Shown here piece by piece: positions 25,192-34,854 of a stretch of DNA of 64,000 nucleotides. Both the position numbers and the translations under genes were made by a program. Numbering within the stretch: the first letter of the stretch is position 1; each line of letters begins with the position of its first letter. The DNA is from JASJBU01 sp963790775. Its GTDB lineage: Bacteria; Pseudomonadota; Gammaproteobacteria; Chromatiales; Chromatiaceae. Below the pieces are notes generated by a model. It worked only from the letters and a program-made list of their open reading frames with translations, did not search any database and was not told the origin of the DNA. Where the stretch lies: assembly GCA_963790775.1 (NCBI GenBank), contig CAWBPR010000017.1:10460-74459 (forward strand). The letters run 5' to 3'.

Positions 25192-26214
25192 AAACACCGC
25201 CCATCGGTCGCAATGATCTCTGCCCCTGCGGCAGCGGAAAGAAATTCAAGCACTGCTGCATGGGCAAGGAGATCAACACGGCATCCGGTCATGGCGCGGG
25301 AGTCATGTCCGAACTCTTTCTTGCATAAAGCGCTCGAAGGCCGGCAATTCAACTCACTGGAGGAAGCTCAGACGTTTCTCTACCAGATTACCCAACAGCA
25401 AAACCGTCAGCAGCTGGACGAATTCCACGGTTTATCGCCCGAGCAGATGCATCAGATGCTGAACTTCCCGTTCGCATCACCGGGACTGGTCCGCTTTCCG
25501 GAGGTGCTGGATGCCACTCCAGCTGCTCCGATACTAACCCTGTTCCAGCAATTGACGGACGTCATCGGCGATCAGGGACTCAAACTGACCGCCAAGGGCA
25601 ATCTGCCGCGCAACTTCTGCCGCGAGACCGCACTGACCTATTGGGGTGAGCAGCGGTATCAGGAAAACACCCGTTATGGTGGCATCAATCGGGAGGAGGA
25701 TTTTGACGATCTGCATATCACCCGTCTGGTGGCCGAACTGGCGGGTTTGATTCGGAAATACAAGGGCCGGTTCATCCTCAGCCGCGATTGCCGCCGACTG
25801 CTGGCCGGGGACGGCATGACCACCATCTATCCCAAACTGTTCAGGGCCTATGTCGAACAGTTCAACTGGGCATACAGAGACGGCTATCCCGAACTGCGAT
25901 TCATACAGAGCGCCTTCCTGTTCACGCTTTACCTGCTCATGCGCTACAGTGACATTTTGCGGTCACAGGTGTTTTATGAAGACGCCTTCTTACGCGCCTT
26001 TCCTATGCTGCTGGATGAAGTGCCACCGAGCCAGGTATTTTCTCCCGATGAGATAGTGCGACGCGGTTACACTTGGCGTGCGCTGGTGCATTTCGCGGGC
26101 TTCCTGGGATTAGCGACGGTGGAGCCGGTTTCCGACGAGTTCCTCTGTCATGAGTACCGGGTGAAGGCCCTGCCGTTGCTGGGCCAGATCGTTCAATTTC
26201 AGCACACCAAGTAA
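25188..26214 (+). pseudogene. SEC-C motif protein, broken by a frameshift
   Basis: From ATG 25188 the frame encodes a perfect SEC-C zinc motif, C-P-C-G-S-G-K-K-F-K-H-C-C at residues 12-24, and stops at 25326-25328 after 46 residues. The rest of the protein continues in the next frame (A-L-E-G-R-Q-F-N-S-L-E-E-A-Q onward) to 26214, about 295 residues of mostly helical sequence. A one-base shift near 25305-25326 joins the two. SEC-C fingers bind zinc and often mediate contact with ribosomes or SecB-like partners. The long domain after it is unknown to me. The break could be real or a sequencing error. ATGA overlap with the ATPase indicates an operon. Confidence 0.75.
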
Positions 26215-26220
26215 AGGTTC

Positions 26221-27474
26221 ATGGCGAGAAAACGCAAACAGAATGATCCGTTGGCCGCGCTGATGAAGACCGCGCCGAAAGCAATGCTGGTGGATCTGCT
26301 CGTCCTGGTGGCGTCCTCACGCCCCACTGTCCGGCATGAATGCCTCGATTACCTGACCAGGCACGCCGCCCTGTCACACAACCAAAAGAAACAGTCCGAA
26401 GGCGAAAAACTGCTGGCCCTGTGGGCCGAACTCGCTCCGTTCCTAGGCGAACTGGATGCATACGGCGGTGGCGATTATGACGCCGACTTCCATGTTTCGA
26501 GCCTGTTGCAGGAGATCGCACAGGCGCTCTCCCGGAAAAAGATCGAGACGGCTTACCGGCAACAACTACTCGGTAATGTCCTGCCCTATATCGAGAGCGG
26601 CAATGCCGGCCTAGACGACGATCTCTACGATGTGGTCTATGCGGCCTGTTACACCGACGACGATTGGCTGACACTGGCGGAAGCCTTCGAGACCATGGGT
26701 GGGGATTGGAAACTCGACCATGCCCGCCGCATTTATCGCCGACTCGGCGACCGAGAAAAATATCTCGAACTGCGCCAGCGTAAACTGGCCACCGGTACCG
26801 ACTATTTCGACCTCGCGGACTTCCACTGGAAGGCCGGTGAAAAGCAGAAGGCCATGGAGGTCGCGGAGGAAGGCCTGCTCCGGGGAAAAGGCCGCATGGA
26901 CGAACTGCGTCAGTTCGTTGCCAAGCGGGCCAAATCCGCCGGCAACCGCGAACACTACCTGGCGCTACAATTCGATCAGACAATCGATCATCTGACCTGT
27001 GACAAGTACAAGGCGTTTCGAAAACTGTGCACGGCCGCCGAATGGAAGCGTTACGAAGCGAAAGTTCTCGCGCAGTTGGAAAACGCCTGGGACACGGAGC
27101 AACTCCGCATCCGCATGCACCGCAAAGAGCATAAGGAAGCGGTGGCCGTACTGACCCGAAGCCGCTATCCCCTCTACGCCCGGGACAGCGCCTATGAACT
27201 GCAGACCGCCAGGCGCCTCGAAGGCAGGTATCCCGAGGCGATTCTCAAATACTATTTATCGGGCCTCGGCAACATCAAGACTAACGCCCCGAGCAAGGAA
27301 TACACCCGCAAGGCACAGGTGATGAAGAGGGTCCACCACGTGTTGGTTGACGTACTGGGCGATGCGCCGCGCTGGCGCGATTTCGCCATCAACGTCAAAC
27401 AGGACAACATCAAACGTCCGGCTTTTCAAGAAGAGTTCGCCAAAACCGTGCCAGGTTGGCAGGCATTGAAATAA
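26221..27474 (+). CDS. Helical-repeat protein of unknown function
   Basis: The 417-residue cytoplasmic product is basic at the start (A-R-K-R-K-Q-N-D-P). It then consists of helical hairpins of TPR-like character (Y-D-V-V-Y-A-A-C-Y-T-D-D-D-W-L-T-L-A-E-A-F, D-H-A-R-R-I-Y-R-R-L-G-D, Y-L-E-L-R-Q-R-K-L). Sequence of this kind follows SWIM zinc fingers in larger proteins, but no zinc finger is seen here. It begins 6 bp after the SEC-C gene, and the three form one transcription unit filling island A. The function is unknown; a scaffold partnering the SEC-C protein is speculation. Confidence 0.7.
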   Translation: MARKRKQNDPLAALMKTAPKAMLVDLLVLVASSRPTVRHECLDYLTRHAALSHNQKKQSEGEKLLALWAELAPFLGELDAYGGGDYDADFHVSSLLQEIAQALSRKKIETAYRQQLLGNVLPYIESGNAGLDDDLYDVVYAACYTDDDWLTLAEAFETMGGDWKLDHARRIYRRLGDREKYLELRQRKLATGTDYFDLADFHWKAGEKQKAMEVAEEGLLRGKGRMDELRQFVAKRAKSAGNREHYLALQFDQTIDHLTCDKYKAFRKLCTAAEWKRYEAKVLAQLENAWDTEQLRIRMHRKEHKEAVAVLTRSRYPLYARDSAYELQTARRLEGRYPEAILKYYLSGLGNIKTNAPSKEYTRKAQVMKRVHHVLVDVLGDAPRWRDFAINVKQDNIKRPAFQEEFAKTVPGWQALK

Positions 27475-27578
27475 TACAACGAGATGGGGTTCGGAGCGGG
27501 GTATGTAACGATATCAACCGCACCCACCAGCATAGTCACGCCACACTCGTTCTAGAAGCGAAACTTTGAGCACCGTCA

Positions 27579-27825
27579 ATACCATGACAGCACCAATTTA
27601 CCACTCATGGTATCGCTGCTTTTTGCTTTACAGCGCGCGGGAAATACCATGAAAAATACCATTGATGATGTAGATTATATTATCAACTGGATTATTTATA
27701 TTATTATAATTCAATATGTTACGAATTCTTGTCACTCCCACTCGATTGTAAACTAGCCATTATTACGCATTAACATCAATGGCTTATTTGTAGGGATAAG
27801 TGATAATACCATGCAAAATACCATG
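27579..27825. repeat. att site 2: guaA-end core with arm repeats on both sides
   Basis: The core at 27732-27749 encodes T-I-E-W-E-stop on the minus strand. To the left lie ATACCATG at 27579, its inverse CATGGTAT at 27606, ATACCATG at 27644 and ATACCAT at 27656 (steps of 27, 38 and 12 bp). To the right are two copies at 27806 and 27818 (74 bp from the core start, 12 bp apart). A left set plus a right set is what a junction between two tandem elements should look like. The DNA between 27475 and 27900 is AT-rich and otherwise empty. Confidence 0.8.
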
Positions 27826-27900
27826 TTCAGAAATTCCTGTGTCGGATGGCGCAAGACCACGGTCGGGTCGAAGTTGCTGAAAAATAAATCTGTCCCGTTT

Positions 27901-30900
27901 TTAGCCCGGTGCCGATACTTTCCAAGGCGCGGCGATGTCGTCGAGGATGAGATAGAGGCTCGGTACCAGCAGCAGGGAGATTGCGGTCGCGAACAGGATG
28001 CCATAGCCGAGCGAGATGGCCATCGGGATCATGATCTTGGCCTGCACGCTGGTCTCAAAAATCATCGGCGCGAGGCCGCCGAAGGTTGTCAGCGTGGTCA
28101 GCAGGATGGGACGAAAGCGTCGCGTACCTGCCGCGATGATGGCGTTCAGGGCGTCGAGTCCCTCATGGCGCTGCCGGTTGGCATAGTCGATTAACACCAG
28201 GCTGTCGTTCACCACAACCCCGGAGAGCGCAATGATCCCCATGAGACTAACCACGCTCAGGCTGAAACCCATCAGCAGATGACCGAGCAAGGCACCTACT
28301 GCACCGAACGGGATGGCCACCATCACCAGGATCGGCTGGGTATAGCTGCGGAACGGGATCGCCAACATCACATAGATGATCACCAGCGCGGCCAGTGCGC
28401 TGTTGCGCAGGCTGGTCACGCTTTCGCTGGTATCGGCCTGCTTGCCTTGAAAGCTGTAACTCAGGCCAGGATACTGCTGCAGCAACTCCGGCAGAATCTG
28501 GCTGCGCAGCGTGGCAACCACCTGATTGGTCTGGTCGACCGGTTCAATGTTGGCGGTGACGCTGACGGTACGCCGGGCATCGCGACGCTCGATGCTGGTG
28601 TAGGCGCGACCGCGCGCAATGTGCGCAACCTCGACCAACGGCACCCAGGCACCGTCAGGTGTTTTTAGCCGAAATTGCTCGATATCGTATTCGCTGGTGC
28701 GTTGTGACTCGGGCAGGCGCACCTTCACCCTGATCTCGTTGCGACCGCGTTGTTGCCGCAATGCCTCAGCGCCATAGAAGGCGTTGCGCACCTGGCGGGC
28801 AACGTCTTCTGCTGTCAGACCGAGGCTGCGGCCCTCGGGCAGTATCGTGAAATCGAACTGTTCTTTACCGGGTGAAAAACCGTCTTTGATATCGGTTGCC
28901 AACGGCAGTTCCGCGAGCTTTTGCGCCAATGCCGCACTGGCGTTGTCCAGCAGGTTGATGTCGTTATGACTCAACTCCACTGTCAGCGCGGCCCCGCGCC
29001 CCGGCCCGCCCAGGTCCGATTCGAAACGTAACGAGTCGACCTCCGGCAAGGGGCCGGTGGCCGCACGCCAGCGCCGTGTCAGCTCACCGGCTTCGAGCGG
29101 TCGTATGCCTTCGTCGGTCAGTGTCAGACGTATCGTACTGACGTTCTCGGCGATGTTGGCGTCGATGCTCTCCAGCAGTTGTTCGCGACCGACCTCTGCG
29201 GCAACCTGCTCGATTGCGGCGATCAACTGTGTCTCGACCTGTCGCACCTTTTCGGTAGGCGATCCATAAGGCAGGGTTGCGGTGACAATGGCTCGATCAG
29301 ACTCGACCCGCGGCATCAGTGTGAAGCCCATACGGCCACTGAAGGCATAGCCGAGCACGATGGTCAGTAATGCAATGCCGAGTGCAACCGTGAGATAGCG
29401 GTTACTCAGGCTCAGGGTCAGCAGTGGCCGGTAGCGTCGTTCGATAAAGCGATTCAGCGCATTGGCTACACGCTGTTGCCTGTCGTGTATCCAGCGTGCC
29501 ACGGGATTGCGGCGCCCGGATTGCGAGTGGCCAAGGTGCGCCGGCAGAATAAACAACGCCTCGACCCAGGAGATCAGAAAGACCGTTGATACCACCAGCG
29601 GAACCACCTGGAACATCTTGCCCATGGTGCCAGGTATAAAATAGAGCGGCATGAAGGCGACCAGGTTGGTCAGGATGCTGAAGGCTATCGGCATCGATAC
29701 CTCGCGCGCGCCTGCGATCGCCGCGTCGAGGTAGCCCATACCCCGTTGCCGGCGCTCGTAAATATTTTCGCCCGCGATAATGGCGTCATCCACGACGATG
29801 CCGAGGGCAACGATGAAAGCGAACATCGAGATCATATTCAGTGAGACATCCATGATCGGCAGAAACAGGAAGGCACCGAGGAAGCTGGTCGGAATCCCGA
29901 GGGTGACCCAGAAGGCAAGTTTGAACTCGAGAAACAGACCCAGCATCACCAGCACCAGCGCCAAGCCAAAAAATGCATTCTTTAACAGCAGGTCAAGGCG
30001 TTGCTGGTAGACCTCGGACATATCGTGATCGATAGAGAGTGTTACCCCGGGCGGTAGTTCCGGAGTGATGTCGGCAATCACGGCACGTGCCGCAGCGGCT
30101 ACCTGCGCCGGTGTCTGCTCGCCGACCCGGTAGATCTGCAGCACGATGCTGGGGTTGCCGTTGAATGTCTGCGCACTGTCGTTATCCTCAAAGCCATCGG
30201 TGACAGTCGCGATCTGGTCGAGGGTCAGGTAGCCACCGCTACCGGTCGTCACGACCGGGATCTGTGCGAACTCCGCGGCCCAGTCGCGGCGCTGCTTGAC
30301 CCGCAACAGGATCTCGCCACCACTGGTTTCCAGACTGCCACCCGGCAGTTCGACCGAACTGCTGTCGATTGTTTTGGCGATATCGGCCAGCGTCAGTTCA
30401 TAGCGTCGCAGGGTGTCCCGATCGACTTCGATCTGAACCTCGTAATCACGATCGCCGCGCATCTCCAACTGGGTAATGTCGGGTTGCAGCAGCAGACGGT
30501 CGCGTAGCGACTCGGCGACTTCGCGCAAAGTCCAGTCGCTTACCGGGCCTGAGACAGCCACACCCAGCACCTCACGCTGGCGGCTGGCGAGCGAGACCTG
30601 CGGTTTTTCGGCGTCTTCGGGCAAGGTCGTTATGGCGTCGATTTCCTGCTGAATTTCCTGGTAGACGAGCGTAGCATCGGCGTCAGTGCTGAGCTCGGCA
30701 CTAACTGACGCACGGCCTTCGGTGGCGGATGCGGTAATCTCCTCGATACCCTCGATCCCGCGAATTGCCTCTTCGATGGCCAGCACGATGCCCTGTTCAA
30801 CCTCTTCCGGGCTGGCGCCCGAGTATTCGACCGTGATGTCTACCTGGTCGAGAGTGAAATCGGGAAACACTTCTTCCTTGATGGTCCAGGAGGTGAACAG

Positions 30901-31008
30901 GCCGCCAAACAGCAGTACGAGCATCAACAGGTTGGGCGTAACCCGGTTGTGCGTCATCCAGGCGATCGGGCCACGAGTCTGACTGCTCTCGGTGTCGGGC
31001 GTGTTCAT
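27901..31008 (-). CDS. RND-family efflux transporter permease
   Basis: The 1035-residue product has the full RND layout: a first membrane helix, a large periplasmic loop, six helices, a second loop and six helices. Helix 4 contains the proton-relay pair of aspartates in G-I-V-V-D-D-A-I-I-A-G-E-N. The G-x-x-x-x-E-x-R-x-R-P-I-L-motif (G-T-R-R-F-R-P-I-L) near the C-terminus supports the AcrB/MdtC-like HAE group, closer to proteobacterial HAE2 pumps than to metal pumps of the CusA type. It is the inner-membrane pump of a tripartite system with the adaptor and outer-membrane genes just upstream; its start overlaps the adaptor stop by four bases. The substrates are not predictable. Confidence 0.93.
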   Translation of the reverse strand: MNTPDTESSQTRGPIAWMTHNRVTPNLLMLVLLFGGLFTSWTIKEEVFPDFTLDQVDITVEYSGASPEEVEQGIVLAIEEAIRGIEGIEEITASATEGRASVSAELSTDADATLVYQEIQQEIDAITTLPEDAEKPQVSLASRQREVLGVAVSGPVSDWTLREVAESLRDRLLLQPDITQLEMRGDRDYEVQIEVDRDTLRRYELTLADIAKTIDSSSVELPGGSLETSGGEILLRVKQRRDWAAEFAQIPVVTTGSGGYLTLDQIATVTDGFEDNDSAQTFNGNPSIVLQIYRVGEQTPAQVAAAARAVIADITPELPPGVTLSIDHDMSEVYQQRLDLLLKNAFFGLALVLVMLGLFLEFKLAFWVTLGIPTSFLGAFLFLPIMDVSLNMISMFAFIVALGIVVDDAIIAGENIYERRQRGMGYLDAAIAGAREVSMPIAFSILTNLVAFMPLYFIPGTMGKMFQVVPLVVSTVFLISWVEALFILPAHLGHSQSGRRNPVARWIHDRQQRVANALNRFIERRYRPLLTLSLSNRYLTVALGIALLTIVLGYAFSGRMGFTLMPRVESDRAIVTATLPYGSPTEKVRQVETQLIAAIEQVAAEVGREQLLESIDANIAENVSTIRLTLTDEGIRPLEAGELTRRWRAATGPLPEVDSLRFESDLGGPGRGAALTVELSHNDINLLDNASAALAQKLAELPLATDIKDGFSPGKEQFDFTILPEGRSLGLTAEDVARQVRNAFYGAEALRQQRGRNEIRVKVRLPESQRTSEYDIEQFRLKTPDGAWVPLVEVAHIARGRAYTSIERRDARRTVSVTANIEPVDQTNQVVATLRSQILPELLQQYPGLSYSFQGKQADTSESVTSLRNSALAALVIIYVMLAIPFRSYTQPILVMVAIPFGAVGALLGHLLMGFSLSVVSLMGIIALSGVVVNDSLVLIDYANRQRHEGLDALNAIIAAGTRRFRPILLTTLTTFGGLAPMIFETSVQAKIMIPMAISLGYGILFATAISLLLVPSLYLILDDIAAPWKVSAPG

Positions 31009-32288
31009 AAGCCTGTTTCCTGTTTGGCTACCCGGGCGTCGCCGGTGACCTGCTGGCGGGTGTCGGATACAGCTGAATGCAGCCGTAGCGGCGTACCCGC
31101 CACTGGCGTGCTCAGATCCACGGTAATAATCCGGTCATCGCTGTCGATTCCGGTTTTGATCAGCACGTGCTCGCCTGCGCGGTGCACCACCTCGACCGTG
31201 CGTACCTCAAGCGTGTTGTCGGAGGCCATGACCCAGACCGTATCGCCGTCACGGAGCAGTTTTCGAGGCAGGGTCACCACCTCAGGGATCGACTCGCCGG
31301 CAATGCGCACGCGCAGGTAATCGTTGACCATGATGGGTGGAAGGCCGGCGTTCTCGTCGCGCAACGCGAGTGGATCGTCGACCCCAATCAACAGGCGTGC
31401 CGTGCGGCTTGCACTGTCGAGTTCCGGAATCAGTCGCACTACCCGGCCGTGACGTTTTTGCGCCGCATCCCATCCCGTTTGCTGCAGTTCGACCTGCGCA
31501 CCCGTATCACCGTCTTCGCCGGGGATGGCGATTTGGGCAAGGTCGGTGACCGGCACGCTGACCTCGACCCAGAAGGTATCCACGTTGATCAATGTAAGCA
31601 GCGTCGTACTGGTCGTCACCCGGGTTCCCAGGTCGACGTTGCGTAACAGCACCATGCCGTCGAACGGCGCGGTTACCCGGGTGCGCGCTAGATCGAGGTC
31701 GGCCTGGTCGCGATCCGCCTTGGCGCTCTCCAGTGTTGCACGGGCGCTTGCCAACTGCGGCTGACGCAGAACCAATGCCCTGTCAGCGGCCTCCAGTTTG
31801 CGGTCGAGCAGTTCGTACTCACGTTTTGCGACCGCCTGCTGCCCCAGCTCCTCCTGCAGCGCGGCCTGTGCTTCCGCTACTGCGGCCTGTTGCTTGCGCA
31901 GGCTGAGCTGGTAGTCCGCCACGTCGATGCGCAGCATTTCTTCTCCGGCCTTGAACTGTCCGCCCGGCATCAACTCCTCGCTGACGGCAACGATCGGTCC
32001 GCTGACCATGGGGTAGAGCGTACTCTCGCGGGCCGCGATCACCGTGCCCATCGCTTCGAACACCGGGGTGTTGGTAGCGGATGTGAAGGTGGCGATTTCA
32101 ACCAGCCTGGGCTGCGCAACCGGCGGGGCCATGCGGGCCAGGGGTCCGCTACTGAAGAGCATCAGGCCGCTGATCGCACCTGCGCCGATGACGACCACGG
32201 GCAATAGCCAACGTAAAAGGCGTCCGTCACTTCTTCGCTGCCGTTGAGGGCCGTTGGTTGGTTCTGTGTCCACTGTCGTCTGGTTCAT
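31005..32288 (-). CDS. RND efflux periplasmic adaptor (membrane-fusion protein)
   Basis: The 427-residue product has one N-terminal membrane anchor (L-P-V-V-V-I-G-A-G-A-I-S-G). The lipoyl/barrel-sandwich halves are split by a helical hairpin rich in A, E, Q and L (about residues 110-200), and the beta-barrel motif V-T-A-P-F-D-G-M-V is present. This is the HlyD/AcrA adaptor pattern. It bridges the RND pump to the outer-membrane channel. The gene overlaps the pump by four bases and follows the outer-membrane gene by 23 bp, giving the operon order outer-membrane factor, adaptor, pump. Confidence 0.92.
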   Translation of the reverse strand: MNQTTVDTEPTNGPQRQRRSDGRLLRWLLPVVVIGAGAISGLMLFSSGPLARMAPPVAQPRLVEIATFTSATNTPVFEAMGTVIAARESTLYPMVSGPIVAVSEELMPGGQFKAGEEMLRIDVADYQLSLRKQQAAVAEAQAALQEELGQQAVAKREYELLDRKLEAADRALVLRQPQLASARATLESAKADRDQADLDLARTRVTAPFDGMVLLRNVDLGTRVTTSTTLLTLINVDTFWVEVSVPVTDLAQIAIPGEDGDTGAQVELQQTGWDAAQKRHGRVVRLIPELDSASRTARLLIGVDDPLALRDENAGLPPIMVNDYLRVRIAGESIPEVVTLPRKLLRDGDTVWVMASDNTLEVRTVEVVHRAGEHVLIKTGIDSDDRIITVDLSTPVAGTPLRLHSAVSDTRQQVTGDARVAKQETGL

Positions 32289-32311
32289 TGTTTGCCTATC
32301 TCAATCATTAC

Positions 32312-33727
32312 TCAATCATTGGATGTTTTGACCGCGACAACCTGATCAAGCGAGTCCGTGAGCCAGCCTGCAGCGATGGCGCGATGCAGTGCGATGCGAT
32401 AAGTAAGCAGCGTGCGACGGGCGGCCAGCTGGTCGCGCTGCAGGCCTTGATGGGTGCGCAGTGCATCGAGGATATCCAGATAATCGGCCGTCCCCTTGGT
32501 GTAGTTGTAACGCGTTCGTTCGACCACCTCTGCGGTGAGTGCAAGCTGGCGATCGAGGCTTTGCAGCAGCAGACCTTGCTGCTGTTCACGCACCAGGGCA
32601 TCTTCAACCTCGGTGAGGGCATTGATCACGATACCGCTGTAATCATGCAGCGCAGCACGCGCTGCTGCATTCGTCCGGTCCACCTCTGCGATGCGTTGTC
32701 CGCCGTCGAATACCGGGCCGAACAACTCGACGGCAAGCATCGTAACCCAGTCGTTGAACAGACCACTCAGGCTTCCAGCGGTTGTGGTCAAGGTGGCACT
32801 CAGGGTAATGCGGGGGAACCGGTCAGCCACAGCTTTGGCAACTTCGGCCTCGGCTGCGCGCAATTTATAGTATGCTTCACGCACGTCCGGCCGCTGTTGT
32901 ACCAGCTCGGCCGGCAGACCGGTGCTGGGGAGTGGCGGCAGCGCAATCAGTTTGCCCGACGGCAATGAAATGCCGGGCGTTGTCGGTGATAGCCCCAACA
33001 ATGCATTGAGCTGGTGTTCGAGTACGGCCTGTTCGGCGCGTGCAGTGGCGAGCAGCGCTTCGGCCGATTCGACCAGCTGACGTTGCTGTAATACATCGGT
33101 GGCCTGCACCTTGCCGAGATCAAAACGCAGTTCGATCAATTCCAGGGTCTGGCGATTGGTCTGCTGCTGTTCGTTCAGCAAGTCGATCTGGCCACCTTGC
33201 TCGATGCGCTGGTACCAGGTATTTGCTACCTCGGCGGTCAGTGTGATGGCGGCCGCATCCAGGGCCTCACGACTCGCCATCCAGGTCTGCCGCGCTGCCT
33301 CGGTTTCAGCCTCGAGTCCGCCCCAGAGGTCCAGTTCGTAACTTGCCGCGATGCTGCCGGTATGGCTGCTTGTGCCGTCGGTATCCGAACTGGATAGGCC
33401 TGCATTGATTTGCGGCAATAGCTGGGCGCCGGTCTTGCGAGCCAGCGCGGCGGCTTCGGCCAGGCGTGCCTGTGTCGCAAGCAGACTGGGATTGGCCGCC
33501 AGTGCTGTTTGCTCCAGCGTTTGGAGTTGCGCATCGGGCAGTGACTTCCACCAATGGGATTGCAGGGGAACCTCGCCGGATTGGGAAAAATAACCGACGG
33601 GTTCCACGATTGTTGCCGGCTCGGTGGAGAGTGTTGTACACGCGACCAGGGGCAGCACGGCAATAAACATCAAGCCTTTAAGCCGGCTTAGTGAGGGCAT
33701 GCAGCTGTTGCTTTTATCGTGTCTCAT
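32312..33727 (-). CDS. Outer-membrane efflux lipoprotein (TolC/NodT type)
   Basis: The product of about 471 residues has a lipoprotein signal with L-V-A-C-T-T and two OEP repeats of long helices with strand pairs, typical of NodT-type channels (W-W-K-S-L-P-D-A-Q-L near the start, G-L-F-N-D-W, Y-T-K-G-T-A-D-Y-L-D-I-L near the end). It forms the trimeric outer-membrane exit duct of the tripartite pump. Possible starts are 33742, 33727 and 33700; none has a good ribosome site. The 33700 start would put the lipobox closest to the N-terminus. Confidence 0.88.
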   Translation of the reverse strand: MRHDKSNSCMPSLSRLKGLMFIAVLPLVACTTLSTEPATIVEPVGYFSQSGEVPLQSHWWKSLPDAQLQTLEQTALAANPSLLATQARLAEAAALARKTGAQLLPQINAGLSSSDTDGTSSHTGSIAASYELDLWGGLEAETEAARQTWMASREALDAAAITLTAEVANTWYQRIEQGGQIDLLNEQQQTNRQTLELIELRFDLGKVQATDVLQQRQLVESAEALLATARAEQAVLEHQLNALLGLSPTTPGISLPSGKLIALPPLPSTGLPAELVQQRPDVREAYYKLRAAEAEVAKAVADRFPRITLSATLTTTAGSLSGLFNDWVTMLAVELFGPVFDGGQRIAEVDRTNAAARAALHDYSGIVINALTEVEDALVREQQQGLLLQSLDRQLALTAEVVERTRYNYTKGTADYLDILDALRTHQGLQRDQLAARRTLLTYRIALHRAIAAGWLTDSLDQVVAVKTSND

Positions 33728-33763
33728 TTGAAAGATCTGCACTATGCCGGTTAATCCCGGGAA

Positions 33764-34054
33764 CTATTGAGGCCGCCCTCTCTCACCAGGAGGCCCGCCT
33801 TCGGGTGCACAGGCCAAACCTTCCTCACCATCCGGTAATGCGATGCAGGTGCCTTTCACTAAATCATTGCGCCGACCGGTGAAACTGCAGGCATCACCTT
33901 CTGAAAGGTCGGCGCATGCCTGAATGGCTTCAGGTGGTGGACCTTGTGGTCTGCCTCGATCGCCTGGCCCTGCTGCGCAGGAGACTGATGCAGCGGCCAT
34001 GGAGGCAAAAATCAAGGCGGTAAACCATTTTGACTGACTCTGAGTGGATGACAT
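33764..34054 (-). CDS. Small exported proline-rich protein
   Basis: The 96-residue product has a signal peptide (W-F-T-A-L-I-F-A-S-M-A-A-A-S-V-S-C), possibly a lipoprotein with cysteine near residue 26. The mature part starts with R-G-R-P-Q-G-P-P-P-E-A, has four further cysteines in a compact middle (Q-A-C-A-D-L-S-E-G-D-A-C-S-F and G-T-C-I-A-L) and ends with a second G-G-P-P-G-E-R-G repeat. The start follows a GGAG site. It lies between the two-component genes and the efflux operon on one strand. It may be a periplasmic sensor accessory or target. I do not recognise a named family. Confidence 0.7.
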   Translation of the reverse strand: MSSTQSQSKWFTALIFASMAAASVSCAAGPGDRGRPQGPPPEAIQACADLSEGDACSFTGRRNDLVKGTCIALPDGEEGLACAPEGGPPGERGRPQ

Positions 34055-34166
34055 TTTGAACTCCTTCGTTGCTCTACTGTGGATGCGTTCAGTATGGCTA
34101 TGTAGTAAGGAGTGACGGTGAAGAAATTATGGAAAACTCATGGAGATTCGCGCTGAAGTGATACCG

Positions 34167-34853
34167 TTATTCAATTTTGTAACCCATTCCATATATAGAG
34201 TGGATTATCTCTTCATCTCCCAGGGGGTCAGAGAGTTTCTTGCGCAGATTCTTTATGTGACTGTCGATAGTTCGATCACTGACAATCCGGTCGTCCAGAT
34301 AGCTTGCCCTCATCAGGCTTTCTCGCGAATACATGCGTCCAGGCTGTGATATCAGCGCCTGCAGCATACGAAACTCCACAGGTGTGAGATCGAGCACCTG
34401 TTCCCCAATCCGGCATTGAAAACGCTCGGGCGACAGGACAATGCCTCGATATTCGATTTTGTTATCTGTTGTGGCCACTGGATATTGTTGTACACGCCGC
34501 AGAATGGCCCGTACCCGCGCAACCACCTCGCGTGGCAGGAAGGGTTTACAGACATAGTCGTCGGCCCCAATCTCCAGCCCGAGCAGGCGATCGATTTCGT
34601 CGACCCTGGCTGTGAGCATAAGAATCGGTACCGTGGAAAACTGCCGGACTTCCTTGCAAATGCTCAAGCCGTCTTTTCCCGGCAACATAAGATCCAGGAT
34701 GACAAATACAGGATTACTATCCCTGATAGTCTCCACTGCGTTGCTGCCCTCATTCAACACGATCGCTTTGAATCCCTCTTTGGCCAGATAGTCCACAAGG
34801 ATTTGTGCGATTTTATCCTCGTCTTCGACGATAATGATTTTCCGGTCGCTCAT
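34167..34853 (-). CDS. OmpR/BaeR-family response regulator
   Basis: The 228-residue product has a receiver domain with the phosphorylated aspartate in F-V-I-L-D-L-M-L-P-G-K-D-G and the conserved lysine in Y-V-C-K-P-F. A winged-helix DNA-binding domain (L-T-P-V-E-F-R-M-L-Q-A-L, ending G-M-G-Y-K-I-E) follows. It starts one base after the kinase stop, so the two are coupled. As with BaeSR, it most likely regulates the efflux operon lying downstream on the same strand; that is inference from position. Confidence 0.93.
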   Translation of the reverse strand: MSDRKIIIVEDEDKIAQILVDYLAKEGFKAIVLNEGSNAVETIRDSNPVFVILDLMLPGKDGLSICKEVRQFSTVPILMLTARVDEIDRLLGLEIGADDYVCKPFLPREVVARVRAILRRVQQYPVATTDNKIEYRGIVLSPERFQCRIGEQVLDLTPVEFRMLQALISQPGRMYSRESLMRASYLDDRIVSDRTIDSHIKNLRKKLSDPLGDEEIIHSIYGMGYKIE

Positions 34854-34854
34854 A

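Larger units (their letters stand above)
23704..27749. mobile_element. Island A, bounded by att 1 and att 2
   Basis: A 4.0-kb segment bounded by direct repeats of the guaA 3'-end core with their arm sites. It carries a DUF4143 ATPase, a frameshifted SEC-C protein and a helical-repeat protein, all on the plus strand. No integrase, relaxase or transposase is present, so it could move only with help in trans. The ends are seen in the sequence; mobility is inferred from the repeat architecture. Confidence 0.65.
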
